Source of the DNA: Rhizobium laguerreae
GTDB lineage: Bacteria; Pseudomonadota; Alphaproteobacteria; Rhizobiales; Rhizobiaceae
Assembly: GCF_002008165.1 (NCBI RefSeq)
Contig: NZ_MRDM01000010.1
Coordinates: 678,541-742,540 of the forward strand
Reading direction: 5' to 3'
DNA: 64,000 bases
Positions 54,402 through 63,406 of this stretch are shown here, one piece after another. Numbering within the stretch: position 1 is the stretch's first letter; every line of letters starts with the position of its first letter. The translations under genes were made by a program, and so were the position numbers. A model generated the notes under the pieces. The model did not search any database, was not told the origin of the DNA, and was given only the letters and a program-made list of their open reading frames with translations.

Positions 54402-55310
54402 ATGACGAGCATCAACACCAATAACGCTGCAATGGCAGCTCTCCAGACTCTCCGCGGCATCAACCAGGGTCTCCAGGAAACCCAGGCTCACGTTTCGTCC
54501 GGCTATCGCGTCGGCAAGGCTTCCGACAACGCCGCCTACTGGTCGATCGCAACGACCATGCGTTCGGACAACAAGGCTCTCTCGGCTGTATCAGACGCGC
54601 TCGGCCTCGGTGCGGCTAAGGTCGACACCGCTTACTCCGCCATGGATAGCGCCATCGACGTCGTCGGTAACATTAAGGCCAAGCTGGTTGCCGCCACTGA
54701 AAACGGCGTCGACAAGGCCAAGGTCCAGGAAGAAATCAGCCAATTGCAGCAGCAGCTCCTGAGCATTGCTCAGTCGGCTTCCTTCTCCGGCGAAAACTGG
54801 GTTGCCGGCGCTTCCGGCACCAAGAGCGTCGTTTCCACCTTCGTCCGCGACGCCTCGAATGCCGTTTCGGTCAAGACGACCGACTACGTTCTCTCGAACG
54901 GCTCTATGGGTAACGTTCTGTTCGGCATGAGCGGCGGCTCGGTTGAAACCTCTACGGGTATCCTCGGTACTTCGACGGGTACGGTCGGCTCGGTCTTTGC
55001 AATGAGCATCACCAGCTTCACGCTCGGCCAGATCCAGACGGCTTTGACCAACGTTGAATCGGCTCTGAAGGCTATGACCAGCGCCGGCGCTGCTCTCGGC
55101 TCGATCTCCACCCGCATCGGCCTGCAGGAAGACTTCGTCAACGCGCTCAGCGACTCGATCGACTCCGGTGTCGGCCGCCTCGTTGACGCCAACATGGAAG
55201 AGGAATCCTCCAAGCTCAGCGCCTTGCAGACCCAGCAGCAGCTGGCGATCCAGTCGCTGTCGATCGCGAACTCTTCTTCGCAGAACATCCTCACGCTGTT
55301 CCGCGGCTAA
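54402..55310 (+). CDS. flaB: Flagellin B
   Basis: 302 residues, very similar to FlaA over the whole length, including long identical DNA stretches in the C-terminal half. Same D0/D1 signatures (SSGYRVGKASDNAAYWSIAT; LVDANMEEESSKLSALQTQQ). Differences cluster around residues 185-250. The leader motif TCCGGAATGTCC lies 47 bp before the start codon. Secondary filament subunit by analogy with relatives. Confidence 0.95.
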   Translation: MTSINTNNAAMAALQTLRGINQGLQETQAHVSSGYRVGKASDNAAYWSIATTMRSDNKALSAVSDALGLGAAKVDTAYSAMDSAIDVVGNIKAKLVAATENGVDKAKVQEEISQLQQQLLSIAQSASFSGENWVAGASGTKSVVSTFVRDASNAVSVKTTDYVLSNGSMGNVLFGMSGGSVETSTGILGTSTGTVGSVFAMSITSFTLGQIQTALTNVESALKAMTSAGAALGSISTRIGLQEDFVNALSDSIDSGVGRLVDANMEEESSKLSALQTQQQLAIQSLSIANSSSQNILTLFRG

Positions 55311-55361
55311 TAGCCCGCCGAAACATCGGCCCGCCGGTCCCCGGCGGGCATCCAGGAATAG

Positions 55362-55390
55362 AGCCGCGCTTCGATGGAGCGCGGCTTTTT
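55362..55390 (+). terminator. Rho-independent terminator after flaB
   Basis: Stem AGCCGCGCT/AGCGCGGCT with a 7-base loop is followed by TTTTTAATTT. A second GC-rich hairpin (GCCCGCCGG/CCGGCGGGC) lies just upstream, giving a tandem terminator. Confidence 0.88.
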
Positions 55391-55398
55391 AATTTCTA

Positions 55399-55420
55399 TT
55401 AACCAATGATTAACTATAAT
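55399..55420 (+). promoter_or_regulatory. Perfect CtrA-like site abutting TATAAT upstream of flaC
   Basis: TTAA (55399-55402), seven bases, TTAAC (55410-55414), then TATAAT at 55415-55420. This is an exact TTAA-N7-TTAAC match directly next to a -10-like hexamer, about 140 bp before flaC. In Caulobacter such sites are bound by the cell-cycle regulator CtrA. The site follows the flaB terminator. Function is inferred. Confidence 0.5.
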
Positions 55421-55556
55421 GCTGTCTTCTGCGGTCAACGAGACGGAGAGTTAACCAAGTTTAAGAACCGGTTAACAGGCATGAGGCTGCTTTCCGTTCC
55501 CGGTAGCTTTCCGGAATGTCCCTTTTTTCCATCTGCCAACAAGGGGCAATCATTTT

Positions 55557-56468
55557 ATGACCAGCATTTTGACGAACGTCGCGGCGATGGCCGCTCTTCA
55601 GACACTTCGCGGAATCAACGACAGCCTTGAGACTACGCAGAACCACGTATCGTCGGGTTACCGCGTCGAAAAGGCAGCCGATAACGCCGCCTACTGGTCG
55701 ATTGCAACGACCATGCGTTCGGACAACAAGGCTCTCGGGGCTGTTTCTGACGCTCTCGGTCTCGGCGCCGCCAAGGTCGACACCGCTTACTCCGCCATGG
55801 ACAGCGCCATCGATGTTATCAGCGAAATCAAGGCGAAAATCGTCGCCGCGACCGAAAACGGAGTCGACAAGACCAAGGTCCAGGAGGAGATCAGCCAGCT
55901 GCAGCAGCAGCTCCTGAGCATCGCACAGTCGGCTTCCTTCTCCGGTGAAAACTGGGTTGCCGGCGTCGACGGCACCAAAAGCGTCGTTTCCACCTTCGTC
56001 CGCGACGGCAACGGCAATGTCTCGGTCAAGACAACGGACTATGTCCTGGACACGAGCTCGACGGGCAACGTCCTCTTCGGCATGACCTCGGCCGGCGTGA
56101 TCGAGACGAGTTCGGGCATCATAGGCACGTCATACGGTACGATCGGCTCGGTCTACTCGATGGACATCAGCACTTTCGGCTCGGCTGAGATCTCCATGGC
56201 TCTGACGTCAATCGAGGCCGGCCTGGAAGCCATGACCAAGGCTGCATCGCAGCTCGGCTCAATTTCCACTCGCATCGAGTTGCAGGAAAACTTCGTCGGC
56301 GCGCTCAGCGACTCGATCGATTCAGGCGTCGGCCGCCTGATCGATGCCGACATGGAAGAAGAATCGAGCAAGCTGACGGCGTTGCAAACGCAGCAGCAGC
56401 TGGCCATCCAGTCGCTGTCGATTGCCAACTCCAGCGCGCAAAACATCCTCACGCTGTTCCGCAGCTAA
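55557..56468 (+). CDS. flaC: Flagellin C
   Basis: 303 residues, the same family as FlaA and FlaB but more diverged in the centre (TSSTGNVLFGMTSAGVIETS) and in the C-terminal third (LIDADMEEESSKLTALQTQQ). The leader motif TCCGGAATGTCC lies 47 bp before the start, as for flaA and flaB. Its own promoter region carries the CtrA-like site. Minor filament subunit by analogy. Confidence 0.95.
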   Translation: MTSILTNVAAMAALQTLRGINDSLETTQNHVSSGYRVEKAADNAAYWSIATTMRSDNKALGAVSDALGLGAAKVDTAYSAMDSAIDVISEIKAKIVAATENGVDKTKVQEEISQLQQQLLSIAQSASFSGENWVAGVDGTKSVVSTFVRDGNGNVSVKTTDYVLDTSSTGNVLFGMTSAGVIETSSGIIGTSYGTIGSVYSMDISTFGSAEISMALTSIEAGLEAMTKAASQLGSISTRIELQENFVGALSDSIDSGVGRLIDADMEEESSKLTALQTQQQLAIQSLSIANSSAQNILTLFRS

Positions 56469-56532
56469 GTCGGGCGCTGAAGCTGGACCGAATCTTGCGC
56501 CATCGTCTGGCGGCAAGCGAAAAACTTCCCGG

Positions 56533-56562
56533 ACCGCGCCCGAAACGGCGCGGTTCTTTCTT
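56533..56562 (+). terminator. Rho-independent terminator after flaC
   Basis: Stem ACCGCGCC/GGCGCGGT with a CGAAAC loop is followed by TCTTTCTTTT. It begins 65 bp after the flaC stop. Confidence 0.8.
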
Positions 56563-56768
56563 TTATATCAAAGGCTTGATCGATATGGCGATCGGCGCGC
56601 CACGCGTTGCGCTGCGCTCTTGCCGAACAGGTTGATATCGAGTTACCTTCGCCTTGAGTTGATTTGCTTTTGCGACACACCGGCGGAAACCCTGCCGGAG
56701 GCATGATGCCACCTCAGTCGCCGCCGGCAATCCGGCCTGCCCTTTCACCTTATTCCGAGACCCTGTCG

Positions 56769-57731
56769 ATGACCGTTAAGATTACCAGCGCGTCCGCGGT
56801 GAATGCGCTTGCGGTGCTGCGCAGCATCAACAAAGAAGCCAGCCAGACCCAACAGCAAGTGTCCTCGGGATATCGCATCGAGACGGCCGCCGACGATGCG
56901 TCCTACTGGTCGGTCGCGACCGTCATGCGCTCGGACAGCACCAATCTCGGGACGATCGGAGATGCGCTCGGTCTCGGCGCTGCCAAGGTCGATGCGACTT
57001 ACACGGCGATGACCTCCTCGATCGATCTCTTAAGCCAGATTCGCGCCAAGCTGGTTTCGGCAAGAGAGCCCGGCGCCGACAAGGAAAAGATCAACGCGGA
57101 GATCAGCGAATACAAGGAGCAGTTGCAGACGATCGTGGAATCGACATCGTTTGCGGGTGAAAACTGGTTGCTGAACGGCGACACCGCTCCGCCGCCGACA
57201 TGGCAGGTCATCTCTGGCTTCGTGCGCGCTCCGACCGGCGAATATCAGGCCCAGACCATCGATTTCCCATCCTCGCAGACAATTCTCATCGACAAGAACA
57301 ATGCAAGCGGCGGCCTATTGACCAAGTCGGTCGATGCCAACGCGATCAACAACAGCGGTGCGACGTCACGCAACTACTACCTTTTGAACGCCAACTCGAC
57401 CACGCCGGCGACAGGTACGGAAATTGCGATCGGCAAGAACACGACGGATGCGCAACTTACTGACATGCTTGATGTGACCGATTCGCTGCTCGCCTCGCTG
57501 ACGACGACGGCGGCTTCAATAGGCGTGATGAAGGCACGTATCGACGATCAGATAGACTACACCGCCGATCTGTCCGATTCGATCGACAAGAGTGTCGGCG
57601 CACTCGTCGATACCGACATGGACGAGGCTTCTATCCGGCAGAAGGCGATTGAAACCCAGAAGCAGATGGCGGTCGAAGCGATCTCGATCCTCAACACGGC
57701 CGCAAGCAAGATCCTGATCCTGCTGGAATAG
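56769..57731 (+). CDS. flaD: Divergent fourth flagellin
   Basis: 320 residues from the ATG at 56769 (MTVKITSASAVNALAVLRSI); an upstream in-frame ATG adds 35 residues unlike flagellin. D0/D1 regions are recognisable (SSGYRIETAADDASYWSVAT; DTDMDEASIRQKAIETQKQM), ending AASKILILLE. The middle is longer than in FlaA-C and quite different. It lacks the 47-bp leader motif shared by the other three, so it is probably under separate control. The flaD name follows the order in R. leguminosarum. Confidence 0.88.
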   Translation: MTVKITSASAVNALAVLRSINKEASQTQQQVSSGYRIETAADDASYWSVATVMRSDSTNLGTIGDALGLGAAKVDATYTAMTSSIDLLSQIRAKLVSAREPGADKEKINAEISEYKEQLQTIVESTSFAGENWLLNGDTAPPPTWQVISGFVRAPTGEYQAQTIDFPSSQTILIDKNNASGGLLTKSVDANAINNSGATSRNYYLLNANSTTPATGTEIAIGKNTTDAQLTDMLDVTDSLLASLTTTAASIGVMKARIDDQIDYTADLSDSIDKSVGALVDTDMDEASIRQKAIETQKQMAVEAISILNTAASKILILLE

Positions 57732-57933
57732 GGGTGGGTGCGATCACGGGTGGCGGCGGCGCCATTCATCCTCGCGCAAGTTTGACTGCCTAGTTTCCGG
57801 CATGAAGGCATCGTCCGAATCCGTGCCGGTCCAAGGTCAGCCCCTTGCCCGTTTCGAAGGGGATGCCGGCGCCAAGGTCACTTTGAGCGGGGGCGGGCAT
57901 GCCGCATGCCTCCCGAATGCTGGATGGTTTTTT

Positions 57934-58563
57934 ATGAGCATTACGCTTTCCCGGTATTTGAAGGATTTCGGTGAACCGGAATCGTCAGCGCCGATCCTCG
58001 ACATGAACGATTTCGGCGGCGACGATTTCCCCGAAATGCCGAGCGAACCGGCGATCGACGTCGAGGCGGAGCGCCGCGAAGCCTATGCGGAAGGTTATGC
58101 CGCAGCGACCGTGGAATTGACCGAGAAATACGAACGCGAGGCGCGGACGTTGGCGGAGGTCCATGCGCGTGAACTCGAGGAGCTGAAGCTGCGTTACGAA
58201 ATCGAGGCTGCGGCGGTCATCGCATCCCGCATCCGCGATATTGCAGAAGAGATCGCTCAGCTGGTCAGCGCCGGCGCTGCCCAAGTCATCGCGCCTGTGA
58301 TGACGGAAGCGCTCGCGGCCAAGGCTGTCGAAAGCCTCGCCGCCCTGCTGCGTGATACGATCCTCGAAGGCGCGGCCGGAGCGATCGTGGTCAGGGGCCC
58401 GACCCGGCTTTTCGATATATTGAAGGCTGAGCTCGGCGAACATGCAGGCGGGGTTCGCCACTTTGAGACCGACGATATCGATCTTGCCATAGAAATCGGT
58501 GATTCCGTCATCGTCACCCGTATGTCCGCCTGGGCGGCCAGCTTGAAGAAAGTTCTGGAATGA
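57934..58563 (+). CDS. Candidate divergent FliH (export ATPase regulator)
   Basis: 209 residues from the ATG at 57934; the frame extends upstream to 57802 without homology or a better start. An acidic N-terminus, then [20 protein letters not shown] and a coiled coil (about 45-95), then a compact C-terminal domain with [19 protein letters not shown] and [20 protein letters not shown]. An AxxxG-type helix, coiled coil and VxGP-loop order is the FliH/YscL layout. It overlaps motB by 4 bp. No other FliH appears in the window although FliI does. Assignment is by architecture. Confidence 0.6.
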   Translation: MSITLSRYLKDFGEPESSAPILDMNDFGGDDFPEMPSEPAIDVEAERREAYAEGYAAATVELTEKYEREARTLAEVHARELEELKLRYEIEAAAVIASRIRDIAEEIAQLVSAGAAQVIAPVMTEALAAKAVESLAALLRDTILEGAAGAIVVRGPTRLFDILKAELGEHAGGVRHFETDDIDLAIEIGDSVIVTRMSAWAASLKKVLE

Positions 58564-59891
58564 GCGAAGGCGAAAACCACCACCACGGCAAGAACGAGAT
58601 CATCATCGTCAAGAGACATGGCGGCGGTGATCACGATGGCGCCCATGGCGGTGCGTGGAAAATTGCCTATGCCGACTTCATGACGGCGATGATGGCATTC
58701 TTCCTGGTCATGTGGCTGGTCAATGCCGCGAACGAGGAGACCAAGGCCTCGGTCGCGACCTATTTCAATCCGATCAAACTTTCCGACGAAAAGCCGACTG
58801 AGAAGGGCCTGAAGAAGCCCGTCGACAACGCCGAGGGCGAGGAGAAGCAGGAGAAGTCGAAACAGAAGGAAGAAGATCCGAACGACGGCAAGGCCGCGGC
58901 GGATGGTGACGACCAGACATCGACCTCCGGTGACCAAACCAATTATTCCGAGGCCGATTTCTTCGAAAACCCTTATTCGGTTCTCGCCGAGATCGCCCAG
59001 GAAGTCGGTCAGCAGGCCAATGTCAGCGCCAAGGGTGATGGCGGTGCCGCCGATTCCGGCCCGGCCACCGGCGCCGATGGCGGCGAGGCCTATCGTGATC
59101 CCTTCGATCCGGATTTCTGGACGAAGCAGGTCGAGGTCACGACGGCCGGCAAGCCGTTGCCGCCCGGCAAGAACGACGAGCAGGCGGTCGAAAGCGAGAC
59201 GACCGAGATCGCCAAGCTTGAGGACGCCAAGCCGATACCGCTGACCACCGATCAGAAGGCCGCCCAGGAGACCAAGGAAACGAAGGAAACCAAGGGCGCG
59301 GCCGAGGCCAAGGACGGCAAGACGCCGGGTGGCAAGTCGCCCGAAGACAAGAAGGCCGAAGCTCAGAAGGACGCCGATCATCAGAAGGATGCGGACAAGA
59401 GTGCCGCCGAGGCCGAGCAGAAGCAGCAAAAGGAAGCCGAGCAGCTGCAGGCGCAGATCGCCCAGCAGATCGGCGGCGTTGCCGGCAAGCTCGCCGAAGG
59501 CCTGACCGTGACGGCGTCCGAAGGCGGATTGCTGGTCAGCATCTCCGACCAGACCGACGATTCGATGTTCAATATCGGTTCTGCGGTTCCGCGCCAGGAA
59601 ATGGTGCTCGCCATGGAAAAGATCGGCGCGATCCTGAAGGAGAGGGGTGGTGCGGTTGCCATCCGCGGCCACACGGACGGTCGCCAGTATAAGGGCGCGC
59701 AGAACGAGAACTGGCGGCTTTCGATGGACCGCGCCCAGAGCGCCTATTACATGCTTTTGCGCGGAGGGCTCGACGAGAAACGTATCTCCCAGGTCTCCGG
59801 CTTCGCCGACCGTCGGCTGAAGCTGCCGTCTGAACCGTTCAACGCGACCAACCGCCGGATCGAGATTCTGGTGCAGGCGGATCAAGGATAG
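58560..59891 (+). CDS. motB: Flagellar stator protein MotB
   Basis: 443 residues, longer than enteric MotB (308). One membrane helix (about 36-56) with the proton-binding Asp39 ([15 protein letters not shown]). A long Lys/Glu/Gln-rich periplasmic linker (about 75-300) is followed by an OmpA-like peptidoglycan-binding domain (about 310-440, with [11 protein letters not shown] and [14 protein letters not shown]). Partner of MotA. The extended linker may accommodate MotC. Confidence 0.95.
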   Translation: MSEGENHHHGKNEIIIVKRHGGGDHDGAHGGAWKIAYADFMTAMMAFFLVMWLVNAANEETKASVATYFNPIKLSDEKPTEKGLKKPVDNAEGEEKQEKSKQKEEDPNDGKAAADGDDQTSTSGDQTNYSEADFFENPYSVLAEIAQEVGQQANVSAKGDGGAADSGPATGADGGEAYRDPFDPDFWTKQVEVTTAGKPLPPGKNDEQAVESETTEIAKLEDAKPIPLTTDQKAAQETKETKETKGAAEAKDGKTPGGKSPEDKKAEAQKDADHQKDADKSAAEAEQKQQKEAEQLQAQIAQQIGGVAGKLAEGLTVTASEGGLLVSISDQTDDSMFNIGSAVPRQEMVLAMEKIGAILKERGGAVAIRGHTDGRQYKGAQNENWRLSMDRAQSAYYMLLRGGLDEKRISQVSGFADRRLKLPSEPFNATNRRIEILVQADQG

Positions 59892-59895
59892 TCGA

Positions 59896-61191
59896 ATGGC
59901 GCGTCGGCAGCATCGTTACGTCGGATTTATGGCCCTCGGCCTGGCGATGCTTTCGCCGGCCGCAGCCAATGCGCAGGATCCGGACGATCTCGCGCCCTAC
60001 AAAATGCTGCGGTCGCTGCAATTCGTGCAGGATTCCGTCGTTACCGGCGATCATTCGGCCGGTGAGATGCAGCGCTTCATGCTGGGCACAATCGACACGC
60101 GGCTGCGCACCGTCGAACCGTCGATCTTTGACGACGATCGCAATGTCGACGCAGCGCTGATCTACACGATGAGCGGCGGCAATCCCCAGACGCTCGAATA
60201 TCTGATCGCCCACGACGTCAACGGCTATTTCGACAACCGTGTCACCGACGTGCTGCGCAAATATCTGAGCGGCAAGGGCCTCCTCGTCGCCAAGACGCTG
60301 CAGGAGACGGCGAAGGAATATCGCGACAAGAAGATCGGCCCCTACCTTGCGCTGATCGGCGGCAACGTGCTGATCGCGACGAAACCGACAGACGCGCTGG
60401 ATCTCTACGACCAGGCGCGTCTTGCCGCGCCGGGCACGATCGTCGAGGAGGCGGCGTTGCGCCGCTCACTCGCCATTTGCGTCGACAAGGGGATGCTCGA
60501 CAGGGGAATGGCCTATTCGCAGCGCTATGTCCGTCGATTCCTGCATTCGCCCTATGCCAGCCAGTTCGCCGATCTTTTCGTCACCCTCGTCGTTGGCCAC
60601 GATCACGACGTGAAACCACAGGATGTCATCGACATCCTGTCCTTCATGGACGCACCGCGCCAACGCGAGGTTTATCTGCGCATCGCCCGCGCCGCCGCGA
60701 TATCAGGCAAGCCGGAGCTGGCGCGCATGGCGGTCGGGCGCGTGCAGTCGCTTGGCGGCGGCACCGACAATGCTTTCGGTCCGCTCGCGGATTTCTATGG
60801 CGGCATGGCCGGCCTTCCCACCGAGGATATCGATCAGGCAGCAAAGAATGTCAGCGGCATCGACGGCAACGCGCTGTCGCGGCGGGATCAGGCGCTGCAG
60901 GAGGCGGCGCGATCCGTTGCCGAGCAGATCCTGCGCGCTCCCGACCCGGCAAGCTTGACGCAAGCCTCCAATCCTAACACTGATCATCAAGAAATCACTT
61001 CTGAAAAGGCTGCGGCGATAGCCATGCAACCGGGGGCGCCAGGCGCGCTTCCCGAGCCTGTTCCGGGAGGTGTGGCATCGACTGGCCAAAGCCAGGATAC
61101 CGACCCCTCATTCAACGCATTTGTGACGACCAGTCGATCCAAGCTCGACGAGATCGACGGTCTTCTGGCGCAAGAAGGCAACGAACAATGA
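59896..61191 (+). CDS. motC: Periplasmic motor protein MotC
   Basis: 431 residues with a signal peptide (about 1-27, ending ANAQ). Mostly helical, no other membrane segment. MotC is specific to rhizobia and relatives, binds the periplasmic part of MotB and is needed for motor function. Placed between motB and fliK as in S. meliloti; its chaperone gene motE is at 48192. It overlaps fliK by 4 bp. Confidence 0.92.
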   Translation: MARRQHRYVGFMALGLAMLSPAAANAQDPDDLAPYKMLRSLQFVQDSVVTGDHSAGEMQRFMLGTIDTRLRTVEPSIFDDDRNVDAALIYTMSGGNPQTLEYLIAHDVNGYFDNRVTDVLRKYLSGKGLLVAKTLQETAKEYRDKKIGPYLALIGGNVLIATKPTDALDLYDQARLAAPGTIVEEAALRRSLAICVDKGMLDRGMAYSQRYVRRFLHSPYASQFADLFVTLVVGHDHDVKPQDVIDILSFMDAPRQREVYLRIARAAAISGKPELARMAVGRVQSLGGGTDNAFGPLADFYGGMAGLPTEDIDQAAKNVSGIDGNALSRRDQALQEAARSVAEQILRAPDPASLTQASNPNTDHQEITSEKAAAIAMQPGAPGALPEPVPGGVASTGQSQDTDPSFNAFVTTSRSKLDEIDGLLAQEGNEQ

Positions 61192-62621
61192 TGGATATAA
61201 GCGTCTCGGGCGGAGCCTCCGGTACGGAGACGGCTGCGGTTGCGAAATCCGCGCGACTGGCCGGAAAAGGTGATGCTGAAGGCCAAAAGAGCGGCTTCTT
61301 CGACGCGCTTGCCAAGGCCGGCAGCGATGCCGTCAATGACGAGCCCGACGATGCGCAGCCGGATCAGGGCGTGGCTGCCGATGGCGCCGCCGAGAAAGTG
61401 GCGCGGACGATCCGCGGCCGCAGCAGTGCAAAGCCGTTGATCGACCTCGGCGACGCCGCGCTGAAGGCACAGGCCGAGGTGCAGCCGGAAACGATTGCCA
61501 GTGTTGAAAAAGCCACGACAAAGCCCGCAAAGGCTGAGGTCAAAATGCCGGCCGATCTCGCCTTCGGCAAGCTCGATCCGAAGGACAGTCCCGCAGATGA
61601 GGTCGCTCCGGCAGCCAAGGGTGGCAAACACACCAAGGCCGACGCGCTGGAAACCGATACGGACAAGGTCAGCGACGATGATGACGGCGGCATTTCCGAT
61701 GTTCTGGGTCTGCTGAAGCAGGAGCCTGCCGACGGGACCGTGACTTTGCCGGCGACCACCGCGCATCACGTCTCCGTCAAGGTCGACGAGGCTGGAGCGG
61801 GCGACAAGAAACTCGATGCTATCGAAGCCAAGGCGGGCGGCCATGCGTCCGACGCTCTTGCCGCGGTCAGCGGCAATATCGAGAGCGGCAAGGCGGATGA
61901 CATCAAGGTCCCCGGATCGGAGACTGCCGAAGCCGCCGATGGCAAGACATTCAGGTTGAGCCGCGCCGATGGCCGCGGCGTGTCGATGGATGTCCACATG
62001 GGCACGGATCAGGCCGGGCCGAAAGATGGTTCGAAGAAAGCCGATGTCGAAAACGTTTCGGTGCTCGAATCGCGCCGCTATATCGGCCTGATGCAGAATA
62101 CGAATTCCGCCGCCGTCACCGCTGCTCTCTCCGGCGATTCCGAATGGGCGCGCGCCATGGAGCCGAGCTCGGCGCTCTCTAACGCGGCGGAATGGACGAG
62201 CACCGGCAAGGTGGTCAATACGTTGAAGATCCAGATGAACCCACTCGATCTCGGCCTGGTGACGGCGACCATGCGCTTGTCCGGTGACGCTCTGAACGTC
62301 GACCTCAAGGTCGAAACCGGAGCGGCCTATCGTCAAATGAAGGATGATCACGGCAAGATTCTCGAAGCTCTGCGCAGCCAGGGTTACGCGGTCGAAAACG
62401 TCACCATCAGCATGGCGCCGGTCGAGCGTCCCGACGCGGGCAATCAGGGCCAGGCCTCCCAGCAGCAGTCGCTCCCTCAGCAGGGGCAGGGCGGCGAGGC
62501 GCGCGATCGCCAAAATCAGACGGCACAGCGGACGGACGGAGGCTTCAATGGCGCAGGCGATACCAGTATTGAAGACGCTCGTTCTGGCGGCAGCAGCAGC
62601 ACTGGCGGCGTTTACCTCTGA
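61188..62621 (+). CDS. fliK: Hook-length control protein FliK (formerly MotD)
   Basis: 477 residues. A long low-complexity Ala/Asp/Lys-rich N-terminus, then the Flg_hook domain about 345-415 (LKIQMNPLDLGLVTATMRLS, LKVETGAAYRQMKDDHGKIL), then a Gln-rich tail. It acts as the molecular ruler and substrate-specificity switch with FlhB. The last 74 bp overlap the next gene in another frame. Confidence 0.92.
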   Translation: MMDISVSGGASGTETAAVAKSARLAGKGDAEGQKSGFFDALAKAGSDAVNDEPDDAQPDQGVAADGAAEKVARTIRGRSSAKPLIDLGDAALKAQAEVQPETIASVEKATTKPAKAEVKMPADLAFGKLDPKDSPADEVAPAAKGGKHTKADALETDTDKVSDDDDGGISDVLGLLKQEPADGTVTLPATTAHHVSVKVDEAGAGDKKLDAIEAKAGGHASDALAAVSGNIESGKADDIKVPGSETAEAADGKTFRLSRADGRGVSMDVHMGTDQAGPKDGSKKADVENVSVLESRRYIGLMQNTNSAAVTAALSGDSEWARAMEPSSALSNAAEWTSTGKVVNTLKIQMNPLDLGLVTATMRLSGDALNVDLKVETGAAYRQMKDDHGKILEALRSQGYAVENVTISMAPVERPDAGNQGQASQQQSLPQQGQGGEARDRQNQTAQRTDGGFNGAGDTSIEDARSGGSSSTGGVYL

Positions 62622-63126
62622 GGCGATCGCCTCCACCGGCGCCTGCGAACGCGAGATCCAGTCGGCAGCGGCCAAATACGGCGTCCCGGAAGGCATCCTC
62701 TATTCGGTTGGGCTGACGGAGACCGGCCGCAAGGGCTCGCTCTATCCCTACGCCATGAACGTCGAAGGCAAGGCGATCTTTCCACCCTCGGAGCAGGACG
62801 CAATGCGGCAGTTCGATGTCGCCCGCAGCAGCGGCGCCAAGCTCATCGACATCGGCTGCATGCAGATCAACCATTACTTTCACGGCGAGAATTTCCGCTC
62901 CGCCGAGGAGATGTTCGACCCGCATCGCAACGTGGAGTATGCGGCAAAATTCCTCCGCAATCTGCATGACCGTCACGAGACATGGACGATGGCGGTAGCC
63001 AGATACCATGCCGGACCCAACAACAATCCGGCGCAGAAGCAATATGTCTGCCGCGTCATCTCCAATCTCGTTGCCACCGGCTATGGCAAGTGGACTCTCA
63101 ATGCGAGTAACTTTTGCCGAAATTGA
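62548..63126 (+). CDS. Lytic transglycosylase linked to flagellar assembly
   Basis: 192 residues from the ATG at 62548, preceded by GGAGG. Signal peptide about 1-28, then the SLT fold: catalytic Glu58 in YSVGLTETG, GCMQINHYFHG and VARYHAGPNNN. It cuts peptidoglycan so the rod can pass. FlgJ of enteric bacteria carries such an enzyme; in rhizobia a separate protein is usual, and its position between fliK and rem fits. The start lies within the end of fliK, so translation is likely coupled. Confidence 0.88.
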   Translation: MAQAIPVLKTLVLAAAAALAAFTSEAIASTGACEREIQSAAAKYGVPEGILYSVGLTETGRKGSLYPYAMNVEGKAIFPPSEQDAMRQFDVARSSGAKLIDIGCMQINHYFHGENFRSAEEMFDPHRNVEYAAKFLRNLHDRHETWTMAVARYHAGPNNNPAQKQYVCRVISNLVATGYGKWTLNASNFCRN

Positions 63127-63214
63127 TTCAACCAAAGATGGAAGAGGCGTATTGTGACGAAACTGTGTCACAATGTGGCGGGAATCCGGCACGAAACCCG
63201 TACGCAAGTCATAT

Positions 63215-63258
63215 TTAACCGACTGTTAACTTTTCCACGAAATTTTGGTGTGTATAAT
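63215..63258 (+). promoter_or_regulatory. Perfect CtrA-like site and TATAAT upstream of rem
   Basis: TTAA (63215-63218), seven bases, TTAAC (63226-63230), then TATAAT at 63253-63258 after 22 bp. This is an exact TTAA-N7-TTAAC match, about 180 bp before the rem start in a 280-bp non-coding region (63127-63406). A VisNR-controlled promoter is expected here from work in S. meliloti. CtrA binding is inferred. Confidence 0.5.
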
Positions 63259-63406
63259 TAGGCATACCCACTAGATATAGATCAAATCGCTACCCAGATC
63301 TTAATCAATTATTAGTTTCTGCCATTAACTTTAACGAGTTGTCGCCGATTCGTGCGATTCGTACCCATAGATCATCGAAGTGCCACACTGATTCGGAGGC
63401 GGACGA

